Part shown: piece after piece, positions 24,899 to 32,223 of the stretch
How the letters are laid out: each line of letters starts with the position of its first letter
Numbering within the stretch: position 1 is the stretch's first letter
Assembly (NCBI GenBank): GCA_009695195.1
Contig: SIBJ01000003.1
Span: 1 to 64,000 of the forward strand
DNA: 64,000 bases
Origin: Pedosphaera sp.
GTDB lineage: Bacteria > Verrucomicrobiota > Verrucomicrobiia > Limisphaerales > JADLHS01
Reading direction: 5' to 3'
Notes under the pieces: model-generated
The model's database searches: none
What the model saw: only the letters and a program-made list of their open reading frames with translations
Told to the model about the DNA's origin: nothing
Translations under genes and position numbers: made by a program

Positions 24899-26021
24899 TT
24901 ACGCCAGCCTTCTGCGATAGCGCACCGCGCAGAGGACGAACAGAACGGCGCCCATCCCGGCGAGGATGGCGATGTGCTCCCAGAATTCGGAGAAGGTCGC
25001 GCCGCGCAGAATGATCGCGCGCAGGAGCTCGATGTAATACGTCGAAGGCATCGTCGTGCTGATCGCGTAAAAAATCCACGGCATGGTTTCGCGCGGGAAG
25101 ATGAAACCGGAAAAGAAAATCGTCGGCAGCAGGAACACCATCGCCATCTGCATCGCCTGCATGTGGTTTTGCGCCGCGGTCGAGATCAGCAAACCCAGGC
25201 TCAACAGCGCGAACACATAAAGAAACGTCGCGAGGAACAACGTCGCGAGACTTCCGGCGATGGGAATATCAAACAGCCAGCGCAACACGGCGAACAGTCC
25301 CGCCGCCATCGTCATCGAGATGCAAAGATACGGCACGAGCTTGCCGAGCATGAGTCCCCAGCGCGAGAGCGGGCTGACCAGCAGTTGTTCGAGCGTGCCA
25401 CGCTCGCGTTCGCGCACGATTGAAAGCGCGGTCGCGAACACGGTCGCGATCTGCAACGCCACGCCGATCACGCCCGGCACGAAAAAATTCGGACTGAGCA
25501 TCGCCGGGGTTGTAGAGCACCTGGGGCCGGACTTCGACGGGCAGGCCGGTGCGACCTAGTTTCGCATTGAGCACCGTCAACGATTCGCGAAAGGCCACCG
25601 CCACCGAGGTGTTGAGCGCCTGCATGGCGGTGGTCGAGTTCGACCCGTCAATCAACACCTGCACCCGCGCGGTATGGCCGGCGTGGAGTTCGCGCGTGAA
25701 GCCCGGCGGGATCTGGATGCCGACGTAAGCGTGACCGCGCCGGATTTCGGCGGAAAGTTCTTCGATGCTCCCGACCTGGCTCACGATGCGAAAGCTGTGG
25801 GTGTTCACGAAATGTTCCACCAACTGCCGGCTCTCCACCGTGCGATCTTCGTCCAGCACGACCGTCGTGATGTTCTTCACGTCGTTGTCGAGCGCGTAGC
25901 CGAAGGCGATGATCTGCATCACCGGCGGAAAGAACATGAAGAACAGCGTGGTGTAATCGCGGATGATGATCGTGAACTCTTTGAATAAAATGGCCGTGAA
26001 GCCGCGGAAGAGGGTTCTCAC
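24899..26021 (-). pseudogene. ABC-2 type exporter permease (YbhR/YhhJ-like) with one +1 frameshift
   Basis: Two overlapping frames make one family-length permease. The first, from GTG 26021, gives MRTLFRGFTAILFKEF, the periplasmic domain and VRPQVLYNPG. The second, ending 24899, gives SPNFFVPGVIGVALQIATVFATALSIVRERERGTLEQLLVSPL and the remaining helices. Removing one base in 25484-25503 joins them as YNPGDA-SPNFFVPG or YNPGDAQSEFFVPG, a product of about 373 residues. The tract contains A6 (25484-25489) next to the break. It is the membrane part of the HlyD/ATPase exporter upstream. Whether this is decay, sequencing error or recoding cannot be told. The start overlaps the preceding gene by 4 nt. 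Confidence 0.8.
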
Positions 26022-26698
26022 TTGGATGGCTTGACGCCGGAAAGTTTGGTTTTCAGTCCCTGCCCCGCTCCGCCGTAAGCGCGGCGGCGGTCTGCCAGCG
26101 CCGGCGTAATGATGGTTGCGCGCACGTCTATCTCCCGGCCGAAAAATTCGCGCCAGAGAACCTGGGTGTTGTGCAACGGATTGCCCGCGCTTTCTTCGTC
26201 GAAGGAAGGCCGGAAGATGTCCACGACGCGCCGCAACGCTTGAATCAACTCCGCTTCATTCGGGTGGCCGGTCATTTCGCGCACGAGTCTGAACGCCCGC
26301 AGGTCTTTTTCTTCCAGCCGTTTGATTTTGGAAACGAGGATGTCAATCGGATGTGGGAAGGTGAACGTCACGTGTCGCCGCTCACAACGAAACGCGCGCA
26401 CAAACCAGTCCGGGCTGGCAGTGAACGCCACGCTCGCGCAAGGCTCGACGTAGATCGCCGCCTGGCCTTTGAGTAATTTGGCGCGCTCGCAGTGCGCCGT
26501 GATATCTTCGTCGGGAATCACACCCACGTCGCCGCTCAAAAACCGGGCGTCCACGCCGAGCTGAAGCGGGGACGAGCCAAAGACAATGATTTCCCATTGG
26601 CGGCTCGGCGGAAGGGCGGCCACAAGTTGATCCAGCACCCGCCCCGCGGGGGCCGACCAGTCAAGCTGTGGGTGCCAGGGTTGATCGAAGGAGGTCAT
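26018..26698 (-). CDS. nucleotidyltransferase-fold hypothetical protein
   Basis: A 226-residue cytosolic protein starting MTSFDQPWHPQLDW. The segment WEIIVFGSSPLQLG followed by an acidic DVGVIPDEDI matches the GS...DxD layout of nucleotidyltransferase folds as in AbiEii and DUF6036-like proteins. The later KIKRLEEKDLRAFRLV resembles the helical part of that family. No partner antitoxin of the AbiEi type is seen, but a small helical protein gene overlaps it upstream by 38 nt. The pair is inserted between the ATPase and permease genes of an ABC exporter, and its stop overlaps the permease start. Function unknown. Confidence 0.65.
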   Translation of the reverse strand: MTSFDQPWHPQLDWSAPAGRVLDQLVAALPPSRQWEIIVFGSSPLQLGVDARFLSGDVGVIPDEDITAHCERAKLLKGQAAIYVEPCASVAFTASPDWFVRAFRCERRHVTFTFPHPIDILVSKIKRLEEKDLRAFRLVREMTGHPNEAELIQALRRVVDIFRPSFDEESAGNPLHNTQVLWREFFGREIDVRATIITPALADRRRAYGGAGQGLKTKLSGVKPSK

Positions 26699-26951
26699 GG
26701 TAGTTCTGAATCCCGCACCCGGCACAGAGGCAGGCCAGCGCCTGATCCATCAGCCGGTCCGTCACCCCAGGGTCCTCAGCGAAACGGCGCGCGAGCCGGG
26801 CGTCGCGCGGCAAAACGCGACCCGCCCGCTGGCGCAATAAAATGCGGGCGGCAATTCGCGCTTTAACCCAGGACGGATCGCGTTTCATACACTTCAAAAT
26901 CCATTCGACCGCGGCAAGAATACGTTCATCGCCTGGCCGGGTCAATCTCAC
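26661..26951 (-). CDS. small helical protein paired with the nucleotidyltransferase-like gene
   Basis: About 97 residues from the GTG at 26951 (RLTRPGDERILAAVEW). An ORF start at 27047 exists but would overlap the ATPase gene. The sequence is helical and Arg-rich (DPSWVKARIAARILLRQRAG) with three Cys near the C-terminus (CLCAGCG). I do not recognise a family. The overlap with the nucleotidyltransferase-like gene suggests a two-gene unit, possibly a toxin-antitoxin-like module, but nothing in the sequence proves that. Confidence 0.5.
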   Translation of the reverse strand: MRLTRPGDERILAAVEWILKCMKRDPSWVKARIAARILLRQRAGRVLPRDARLARRFAEDPGVTDRLMDQALACLCAGCGIQNYHDLLRSTLAPTA

Positions 26952-27003
26952 CCCAAAACAGCCAAAAACCGGACCGCGCAGGATTTGTTTGAAATTTGGA
27001 GCT

Positions 27004-27954
27004 TCATTTTCCGTTGTTTCGGTTGCTGGTGAGTGCGACGAAAACATCCTCCAACGACGGCCCGATCGGCCGGATGTCCACCTGCGGGATCTTCACCTTC
27101 GCCAGTTCGTCGCGAATGAACTGCTCGGACATCTTCTGTTCGACGAGCAGGTGCATGGATTGACCGAACACCGTCGCCGCCAGCACGCCCGGCAGCCGTC
27201 GCAGCACTTGCAAGCCCACCGTCACATGATCGCACGTCACATCCAGCCGCCGCGTGCCTGGCGGATTGACCTGCGGCAACTGTTTCAAATCATCCGGCAG
27301 CCCGCAAACGACCAGCTTCGACGTGTCAATGTAGCCGACCTTTGTGCAGCGCTCCGCCTCGTCCATGTAATGCGTGGTGACAAAGAGCGTCACGCCCTGG
27401 CTGGAAAACTCGAAGAGCAAATCCCACAACTCGCGCCGCGCCACCGGATCAATGCCGGCGGTCGGCTCGTCGAGGAACAACACCTGCGGTTTGTGGACGA
27501 GCGCGCACGCCATCGCCAGCCGCTGCCGCCAGCCGCCGGAGAGCAGCGCCGCGCGGCGATTCAAGTACGGTTGCAAGTGCGTGATTTCGATCAGTTCGTT
27601 CAGCCGCTCTTTCAACGTGTGACCGCCCAGACCATAGAGCCGGCCGTAGAACAAAAGATTTTCCGTCGCGGTCAACTCGTCGTAGAGCGAAAACTTTTGC
27701 GACATGTAGCCGACGAGACCTTTGAGCTGGGCTGTATCGCGCGCCACATCAATCCCGGCGATGCGCCCGAAGCCGTCGCTCGGCTCCAGCAATCCGCACA
27801 ACATGCGGATGACCGTGGACTTGCCCGAGCCGTTCGGCCCGAGAAAACCAAAGATGGAACCCTTGGCGATGGAAAACGAAACATGATCCACCGCCGTGAA
27901 ATGCCCGAACCGCCGGGTCAGGTTTTCACATTCGATCATGGTTTCGGCGGGCAT
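27004..27954 (-). CDS. ABC exporter ATP-binding protein (YbhF/NatA type), intact copy
   Basis: A 316-residue ATPase with Walker A GPNGSGKST near residue 42, Q-loop YMSQKFSLYDELTATENL, signature LLSGGWRQRLAMACAL, Walker B VLFLDEPTAGIDP and switch His in FVTTHYMDEAERC. SGGWRQR and the 'SLYdeLT' stretch are typical of multidrug ATPases that work with HlyD adaptors and ABC-2 permeases. The C-terminal 80 residues end PSLEDVFVALT, a common ending in this group. The first 150 nt (27805-27954) exist in two further copies, at 28624-28773 and 29745-29870. The gene is now 1.9 kb from its HlyD partner because of the intervening cassettes. Confidence 0.93.
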   Translation of the reverse strand: MPAETMIECENLTRRFGHFTAVDHVSFSIAKGSIFGFLGPNGSGKSTVIRMLCGLLEPSDGFGRIAGIDVARDTAQLKGLVGYMSQKFSLYDELTATENLLFYGRLYGLGGHTLKERLNELIEITHLQPYLNRRAALLSGGWRQRLAMACALVHKPQVLFLDEPTAGIDPVARRELWDLLFEFSSQGVTLFVTTHYMDEAERCTKVGYIDTSKLVVCGLPDDLKQLPQVNPPGTRRLDVTCDHVTVGLQVLRRLPGVLAATVFGQSMHLLVEQKMSEQFIRDELAKVKIPQVDIRPIGPSLEDVFVALTSNRNNGK

Positions 27955-28019
27955 GGAAAATCAGTTTGAACTTCTCACCGCCAAGTGAAGCGCGACGAAC
28001 GGACAAACGCGAGCCTGAA

Positions 28020-28343
28020 TCAATCGCCGAAATCCAGTTCTCGATACTCACCCGGTTTGAGCGAGTTCGCGGCGGTCAAGATTTTCTCCGCGTGTTTCTG
28101 AATCTTTGGCCAGCTTGTCGTCGGCAGAACCAGAATGGCGAGCTTCCGGCCGCGGAGATTTTGTTGATACTTCAGATTTTGGTCGGTGGTGATCAGCACC
28201 TCGAAGTCATCCGCCTCGGCCACGCGAATCAGATCGCCGTTTTGCAAATTGCTCCAGCCTTGCTCGAAGGCGGTGGCGACCAGATGACCAGTGAGCGCGC
28301 GGCGCAGCGGAGCGGGTGTGCCTTGGTCAAAGAGGATCTTCAT
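28020..28343 (-). CDS. DUF5615 PIN-like toxin candidate
   Basis: A 107-residue protein starting MKILFDQGTPAPLRRALTGH, the DUF5615 opening in which an Asp after 'iLfD' is part of a PIN-like active site. A second acidic site is in FEVLITTDQNLKYQQNL, again a family hallmark. PIN-like proteins are RNases, and DUF5615 genes typically pair with DUF433 antitoxins, exactly as here with a 6-nt gap. Length is normal. The pair is inserted between the exporter ATPase and a duplicated ATPase fragment. Toxicity is inferred from family and context. Confidence 0.88.
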   Translation of the reverse strand: MKILFDQGTPAPLRRALTGHLVATAFEQGWSNLQNGDLIRVAEADDFEVLITTDQNLKYQQNLRGRKLAILVLPTTSWPKIQKHAEKILTAANSLKPGEYRELDFGD

Positions 28344-28349
28344 CCTCCG

Positions 28350-28577
28350 TCAGCGTTGCTCGGCCACGGCGAGACTTTGGCCGGCGAATTCCAGGACGGT
28401 TTCAACTTGTTCCTTCGTCACGCCGGGAAACCATTCGAGAAACTGGCTGACCGTCGCGCCGTCTTCGAGGTTGTCGAACAGCGCCTTCACCGGGACGCGG
28501 GTGCCGCGAAAGGTCCACGCGCCGCTGACCTTGCCGGGCACACATTCCACCGCTGAACACTGACTCCAGTTGAGCAT
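28350..28577 (-). CDS. DUF433 antitoxin candidate
   Basis: A 75-residue protein with the DUF433 pattern: SAWTFRGTRVPVKALFDNLEDGATVSQFLEWFPGVTKEQVETVLEFA. This is a winged or simple helix-turn-helix-type domain that usually precedes a PIN-like toxin gene and is taken as the antitoxin and autorepressor. Start and spacing to the DUF5615 gene fit translational coupling. A promoter was not identified in the 46 nt between its start and the duplicated ATPase fragment. Confidence 0.88.
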   Translation of the reverse strand: MLNWSQCSAVECVPGKVSGAWTFRGTRVPVKALFDNLEDGATVSQFLEWFPGVTKEQVETVLEFAGQSLAVAEQR

Positions 28578-28623
28578 GGCCTCAGCTTACGCCGAACCCC
28601 GGCCAAGGCAAGCCGCACCACCG

Positions 28624-28773
28624 GCGGATGACCGTGGACTTGCCCGAGCCGTTCGGCCCGAGGAAACCGAAGATCGAACCCTTGGCGATGGAAAACGAAA
28701 CGTGATCCACCGCCGTGAAATGCCCGAACCGCCGGGTCAGGTTTTCACATTCGATCATGGTTTCGGCGGGCAT
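28624..28773 (-). pseudogene. duplicated 5' fragment of the exporter ATPase gene, copy B
   Basis: This 150-nt segment matches 27805-27954 at 146 of 150 positions without gaps. It encodes the first 50 residues (MPAETMIECENLTRRFGHFT through Walker A, SGKSTVIR), after which the reading frame continues for 13 unrelated codons. It lies on the same strand as the intact gene, between the two toxin-antitoxin cassettes. Some weaker similarity may continue past the break. It is a sequence scar and not a working ATPase. Confidence 0.92.
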
Positions 28774-28825
28774 GGCGGAGAAAACTAAACCCGTTTCCGG
28801 CGACCACGGCAAGCAGGACGTGGCG

Positions 28826-28934
28826 AGGAGCGCGGACTTCAGTCCGCTTCACCGCACGAATGCCAACGCGCAAGGGATTATTCCAACGCGTCGCGAACTT
28901 GAATGTTGAAGCGGACTGATGTCCGCGCTCCTGC
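28826..28934. repeat. 24-bp inverted repeat
   Basis: The arms 28826-28849 (aggagcgcggacttcagtcc...) and 28911-28934 are reverse complements with one mismatch around a 61-nt spacer. It lies between ATPase fragment B and the broken PIN gene. Its arms each contain a smaller ggact/agtcc palindrome. Confidence 0.8.
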
Positions 28935-28940
28935 CTGCTT

Positions 28941-29426
28941 CTACGACGGTTTGCGGGCCTTGTCGCGCTCAAGTGCCGCAAGAAGAAGCTTTGTATCAAG
29001 ACGGGCGTTGGTTTGCTGCAACCGGGTAATCGCCTCCGGCAGGTCAAGCAATCCGCGCGCGGCTGCTTGTTCAAGCAACCCAATCGTCCCGACCACCGCG
29101 AGGCCGCAACGTTGTGCAGCGGTGCGACCGGCCCGGTCGTCCATCAGCACGGCGGCGGCCTTGATCTCTTGCGCCAGACAGATCGCTTCCAATTCGCCGG
29201 CGTCCACGTCCAGCTTGAGATTGAGCGAACTGGGTTACTGAACGGTGGCCCACATCGGCAGCGAGCCAGCCCATTGCTTCACCGACGCCGGAGTGTTTGG
29301 TTGTTGAAGTTCTTGGAAGACCGTCGGCGGGATGACCACCTGCTGGAAAAGCTGGGGCAGAATTGCTTCCGCTCCGCAGAGAATGAGGTAATGCAACGGC
29401 GAGGTGTCCGAGATGACAACGCTCAC
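28941..29426 (-). pseudogene. DUF3368 PIN-domain toxin gene with an in-frame stop
   Basis: The frame reads MSVVISDTSPLHYLILCGAE ... SLPMWATVQ, then TAA (29235-29237), then continues in the same frame PSSLNLKLDVDAGELEAICLAQEI ... LMDDRAGRTAAQRCGLAVVGTIGLL. Both halves are DUF3368: the first has the catalytic SDTSPL Asp, the second the D-x-GE and MDDRxGR acidic sites. Read through, it is about 161 residues, the family length. One nonsense mutation therefore splits a probable RNase toxin. The upstream UPF0175 antitoxin gene overlaps its start. A downstream ATG at 29207 could make only the C-terminal half. Confidence 0.85.
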
Positions 29427-29689
29427 GAGCCGGCCAGGATTTTATCGAGCGTCGCGCGGTCGGCATCCAGATCCGCCGGGGAATAATTCAGCGGCACGCC
29501 GCGCTGCTTGAGGAAAGCTTCCGTCTGCCAGTAATCGAGGCCGAGCAGATCGCCGACCTGCCGGTGCGAGAGCCGACCCTCGCGGTAGCGTTCAATCGCC
29601 GCGTCCTCCAGGACGTGACGGCCCACCGCGTCCGGCGTGTCTCCCCACTGTGGGGCGCATTGATCGGGCATTTCCACGGTGAATTGCAT
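29423..29689 (-). CDS. UPF0175-type antitoxin
   Basis: About 88 residues from the ATG at 29689 (MQFTVEMPDQCAPQ), or 91 from an ATG three codons upstream. The pattern of a short beta strand, AVGRHVLEDAAIERYREGRLSHRQVGDLLGLDYWQTEAFLKQRGVPLNY, is that of UPF0175 helix-turn-helix proteins, which accompany DUF3368 PIN toxins. The stop overlaps the toxin start (ATGA). It appears intact although its toxin is broken. Confidence 0.87.
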   Translation of the reverse strand: MQFTVEMPDQCAPQWGDTPDAVGRHVLEDAAIERYREGRLSHRQVGDLLGLDYWQTEAFLKQRGVPLNYSPADLDADRATLDKILAGS

Positions 29690-29744
29690 CGCGGCCAATC
29701 TAGCACGACGGCGAGGGTGCTGGCAACAGCCTCAATTTGGCCGC

Positions 29745-29870
29745 GCCGTTCGGCCCGAGGAAACCAAAGATCGAACCCTTGGCGATGGAAAACGAAACGT
29801 GATCCACCGCCGTGAAATGACCTAACCGCCGGGTCAGGTTTTCACATTCGATCATGGTTTTGGCGGGCAT
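29745..29870 (-). pseudogene. duplicated 5' fragment of the exporter ATPase gene, copy C
   Basis: A 126-nt segment that matches the intact ATPase start at 120 of 126 positions and copy B at 122 of 126, all without gaps. It keeps the ATG, codons 1-42 up to Walker A, and the 9-nt spacing to the HlyD stop codon, so it marks the original HlyD-ATPase junction. Downstream it runs into unrelated sequence before the UPF0175 gene. Confidence 0.92.
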
Positions 29871-29879
29871 GGGGTGGGA

Positions 29880-30812
29880 TCACTTCGGCACTTTCGGGAA
29901 CGACACATCCGCCGCCATGCCGGCGCGGAGTTTGCCCTCGGCGTTGTCGAGCCGCACCTTCACGCCGAAAACCTGTTTCACACGTTCGCCCACGGTCTGC
30001 ACGTTGCGCGGGGTGAACTCGGCGCTGCGCGCGATCTGCTCGACCGCGCCGGCGAAATCTTTTCCGGGGAACGAATCCACGCGCACCTTCACCGCGTCGC
30101 CCACGGCGATGTGTCCCAGCCACGGCTCGGGCGCGAACACCCGCACCCAGATGTGATTCGTCAACAGCACGGTAGCCACCTGCTGGTTCGGCGCGAGCAC
30201 GTCGCCGGGCTTCACGCTCAAGACTTCCAGCACACAATTCGTCGGCGCGAAGATTTTCATCTCGCGCAACTGCGTGTCCAGTTCGGCCAGTTGCGCACGG
30301 GCCAGCGCGATGCGTTCGGGCCGTGTGCCCGCGAGCAACAGATCGTAGCGGCTCTTCGCCGCGGCCACGGTCTTCTCCAGCGCCTGCTCGCTCGTCACGG
30401 CGCGATCGCGCTCGATCTCGGAAATGGTTTTGGCGGCGAACAATTCTTCCGCGCGTTTGCGTTCGAGGCGCGCGAGGTTCAATTGCGCCACCTGGGCCTC
30501 CCATTCGGCTTTCATCGTGGCGATCTCCTCCTTGCGCGGGCCGGCCTCGGCTTCGGCCAGTTGCGCGGCGATCTGATCGCGTTTCGCGTGCAGTTCGGCG
30601 GCGTCGAGTTCAACGATCACCTGCCCGCCGGAAAGTCCTTCGCCTTCCTGCGCCAGGATTTTTTCAACGCGCCCGCCGTAACGTGACGCCACGCGCGCAT
30701 CATCGGTTTCAATCGTGCCGGAGACGCTGTCCGGGCTGGCGGGCGGCTGGCACGAGAGTCCGACGACGGCGAGCGCCGCCACGCAAACGAGGTTGAGGAG
30801 ATGCTTTTCCAC
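29880..30812 (-). CDS. HlyD-family efflux adaptor lipoprotein
   Basis: About 310 residues from the GTG at 30812. The N-terminus NLVCVAALAVVGLSC ends in a lipobox with Cys, so it is a lipoprotein adaptor. The following parts are a beta strand block (SVSGTIETDDARVASRYGGRVEKILAQEGEGLSGGQVIVELD), a coiled-coil hairpin (about residues 75-180, rich in Ala, Glu, Arg), a lipoyl half-motif (KIFAPTNCVLEVLSVKPGDVLAPNQQVATVL) and a barrel. This is a membrane-fusion protein linking the ABC exporter to an outer-membrane channel. The longer ORF upstream is repeat DNA (30906-31020). Confidence 0.88.
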   Translation of the reverse strand: MEKHLLNLVCVAALAVVGLSCQPPASPDSVSGTIETDDARVASRYGGRVEKILAQEGEGLSGGQVIVELDAAELHAKRDQIAAQLAEAEAGPRKEEIATMKAEWEAQVAQLNLARLERKRAEELFAAKTISEIERDRAVTSEQALEKTVAAAKSRYDLLLAGTRPERIALARAQLAELDTQLREMKIFAPTNCVLEVLSVKPGDVLAPNQQVATVLLTNHIWVRVFAPEPWLGHIAVGDAVKVRVDSFPGKDFAGAVEQIARSAEFTPRNVQTVGERVKQVFGVKVRLDNAEGKLRAGMAADVSFPKVPK

Positions 30813-30905
30813 GCCCGCGGAGACTAGCACCCGCCCGCAGTCGCGGCAAGCGGGCGGCGGAGAGAACAGAGGCAACTGGAAGCGACGACAAGTTCTGAGG
30901 GCGCG

Positions 30906-31020
30906 CTTCTCCCTCTCCTCTGCGAAGCGGAGGAGAGGGCCGGGGAGAGGAGGAGCGCCAACTTCAAATTTCCCCTCTCTCCGGCTCTCTCCCCACTCGT
31001 TCCTCGCGGGGAGAGAGTGC
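30906..31020. repeat. 'ctccctctcc / ggagagagg' palindromic repeat
   Basis: Two palindromic blocks: tctccctctcctctgcg with cggaggagagggccgg, then cccctctctccggctctc with a ggggagagagtg end. It is related to the ctctcccc family but with different internal words. It lies between the divergent HlyD and rhodanese-like genes, a 290-nt gap in which I saw no other element. Confidence 0.7.
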
Positions 31021-31102
31021 CCGCAATGAACCACGCGAAGCTTAACGAACCTTTGCGCTCCGGGCGGAAGGTGCGTTATAGTTCGGCGACAACTTGTATT
31101 TT

Positions 31103-31654
31103 ATGATCGCGGCCACCGACACCATCAATCCGCACTCGCCGATGAGCGCGGTGCTGGAAAATTTTCCCGGCGCGCAACGCGCGTTGTTCCGCCGCTATCA
31201 CATCGGCGGCTGCAGCAGTTGCGGATTTCAGCCGACGGAAACGCTCGCGCAGGTTTGCGAACGGAACGGCGGTCTGGACGTGAACGAAGTGTTCGCCCAC
31301 ATCCAATCCAGCCACGAGCAGGACGCGAAGATTCTCATCGAACCGAAGGAACTCGCCGAGTGGCGAACGCAAGACCCGTCCGTGCGGCTCGTGGACGTGC
31401 GGTCGCGCGAGGAATTTGAAGCGGTGCATATCGAAGGCGCTTTGTTCATGTCGCAGGACGCGATGCGGCAGATCATGGGCGACGGCTCGAACATCCGCCC
31501 ACTGGTGATCGTGGATCATCAGGGCAAGGGCGCGCTCGACGCGGCGGCGTATTTCATGGGACACGGGTTGCAAAACGTGCGCTGCCTGCGCGGCGGCATT
31601 GATGCGTGGGCGCAAGAAGTGGAGCCGGGGATGAGGAGATACAAACTTGGTTGA
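31103..31654 (+). CDS. DUF1858-like plus rhodanese-like protein lacking the catalytic Cys
   Basis: From the ATG at 31103 (MIAATDTINPHSPMSAVLEN) 183 residues. Residues about 15-60 hold a DUF1858-like motif with RYHIGGCSSCGF, seen with iron-sulfur or redox proteins. Residues about 75-180 are a rhodanese fold (VRLVDVRSREEFEAVHIEGALFM ... VRCLRGGIDAW). At the active-site loop, where CRSGxR is normal, the sequence is VDHQGKGALDAA, so no sulfur-carrying Cys is present. The next gene is a NifU-like scaffold in the same direction, which points to a binding role in sulfur or Fe-S metabolism. This is inference. Confidence 0.85.
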   Translation: MIAATDTINPHSPMSAVLENFPGAQRALFRRYHIGGCSSCGFQPTETLAQVCERNGGLDVNEVFAHIQSSHEQDAKILIEPKELAEWRTQDPSVRLVDVRSREEFEAVHIEGALFMSQDAMRQIMGDGSNIRPLVIVDHQGKGALDAAAYFMGHGLQNVRCLRGGIDAWAQEVEPGMRRYKLG

Positions 31655-31655
31655 A

Positions 31656-31720
31656 CAGGAGGAAACAAGGGGAACAGAGGATGAAAAATGATTTCTCCGT
31701 TTCCTCCGTTAGCTCCTGTT
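31656..31720. repeat. 'aacaggagg / cctcctgtt' inverted repeat
   Basis: aacaggaggaaac (31656-31668) faces gtttcctccgttagctcctgtt (31699-31720). It fills the 74-nt gap between the rhodanese-like and NifU-like genes and ends 8 nt before the latter's ATG, so an mRNA hairpin would sit directly in front of the start codon. Confidence 0.65.
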
Positions 31721-31728
31721 AAATTCTT

Positions 31729-32223
31729 ATGAACGACGATTTGCAAAAACGGATCCAGGATGCGATGGCCAATCCGCAGAACATGGGCGAGTTGGCCAAC
31801 GCCGACGCCATCGGCACGGTGGGCAATTCCGATTGCGGCGAGATGCTGCGGATGTGGGTGAAGTTCAAGCAGCAGGATGGCCGGAAGGTGATTGATCGCG
31901 CCACGTTCCAATCGTTCGGCTGCGAGACGGCCATCGCGGTGGCCAGCCTCGCGACGGAATTGATTCGCGGCAAGACGGCGGAGGAAGCGCTCTCACTCAA
32001 GACCGAGGAACTCGCCGGAGAACTCGGCCCACTGCCGCCGATGAAAATTCATTGCGCCCAACTCGTCGAAGGCGCTCTGCGCTCGGCGCTGAGTCCACAG
32101 GCGGAGACTTGCGCGAAGCCGGTTGAAGCAACGAAGCCCACGGGGAATTCATCCGCGCCGACGTTGTTGGACAGTTTTTCCAAGCCGAAAGAGGGCGGGG
32201 TGAAGATCACCTTTCTTGAATAG
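31729..32223 (+). CDS. NifU/IscU N-terminal domain Fe-S scaffold protein
   Basis: A 164-residue protein with the three Cys ligands of the NifU/IscU fold: Cys36 in VGNSDCGEMLRMWVKF, Cys65 in ATFQSFGCETAIAVASLATELIRGK, and Cys108 in LGPLPPMKIHCAQLVEGAL. It should assemble Fe-S clusters in the cytosol. The family usually has LPP-K-HC, present here. The C-terminal 45 residues are a low-complexity tail (QAETCAKPVEATKPTGNSSAP) not found in IscU. Its 3' end overlaps the convergent amidohydrolase gene by 17 nt. No IscS cysteine desulfurase is seen in the window. Confidence 0.9.
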   Translation: MNDDLQKRIQDAMANPQNMGELANADAIGTVGNSDCGEMLRMWVKFKQQDGRKVIDRATFQSFGCETAIAVASLATELIRGKTAEEALSLKTEELAGELGPLPPMKIHCAQLVEGALRSALSPQAETCAKPVEATKPTGNSSAPTLLDSFSKPKEGGVKITFLE

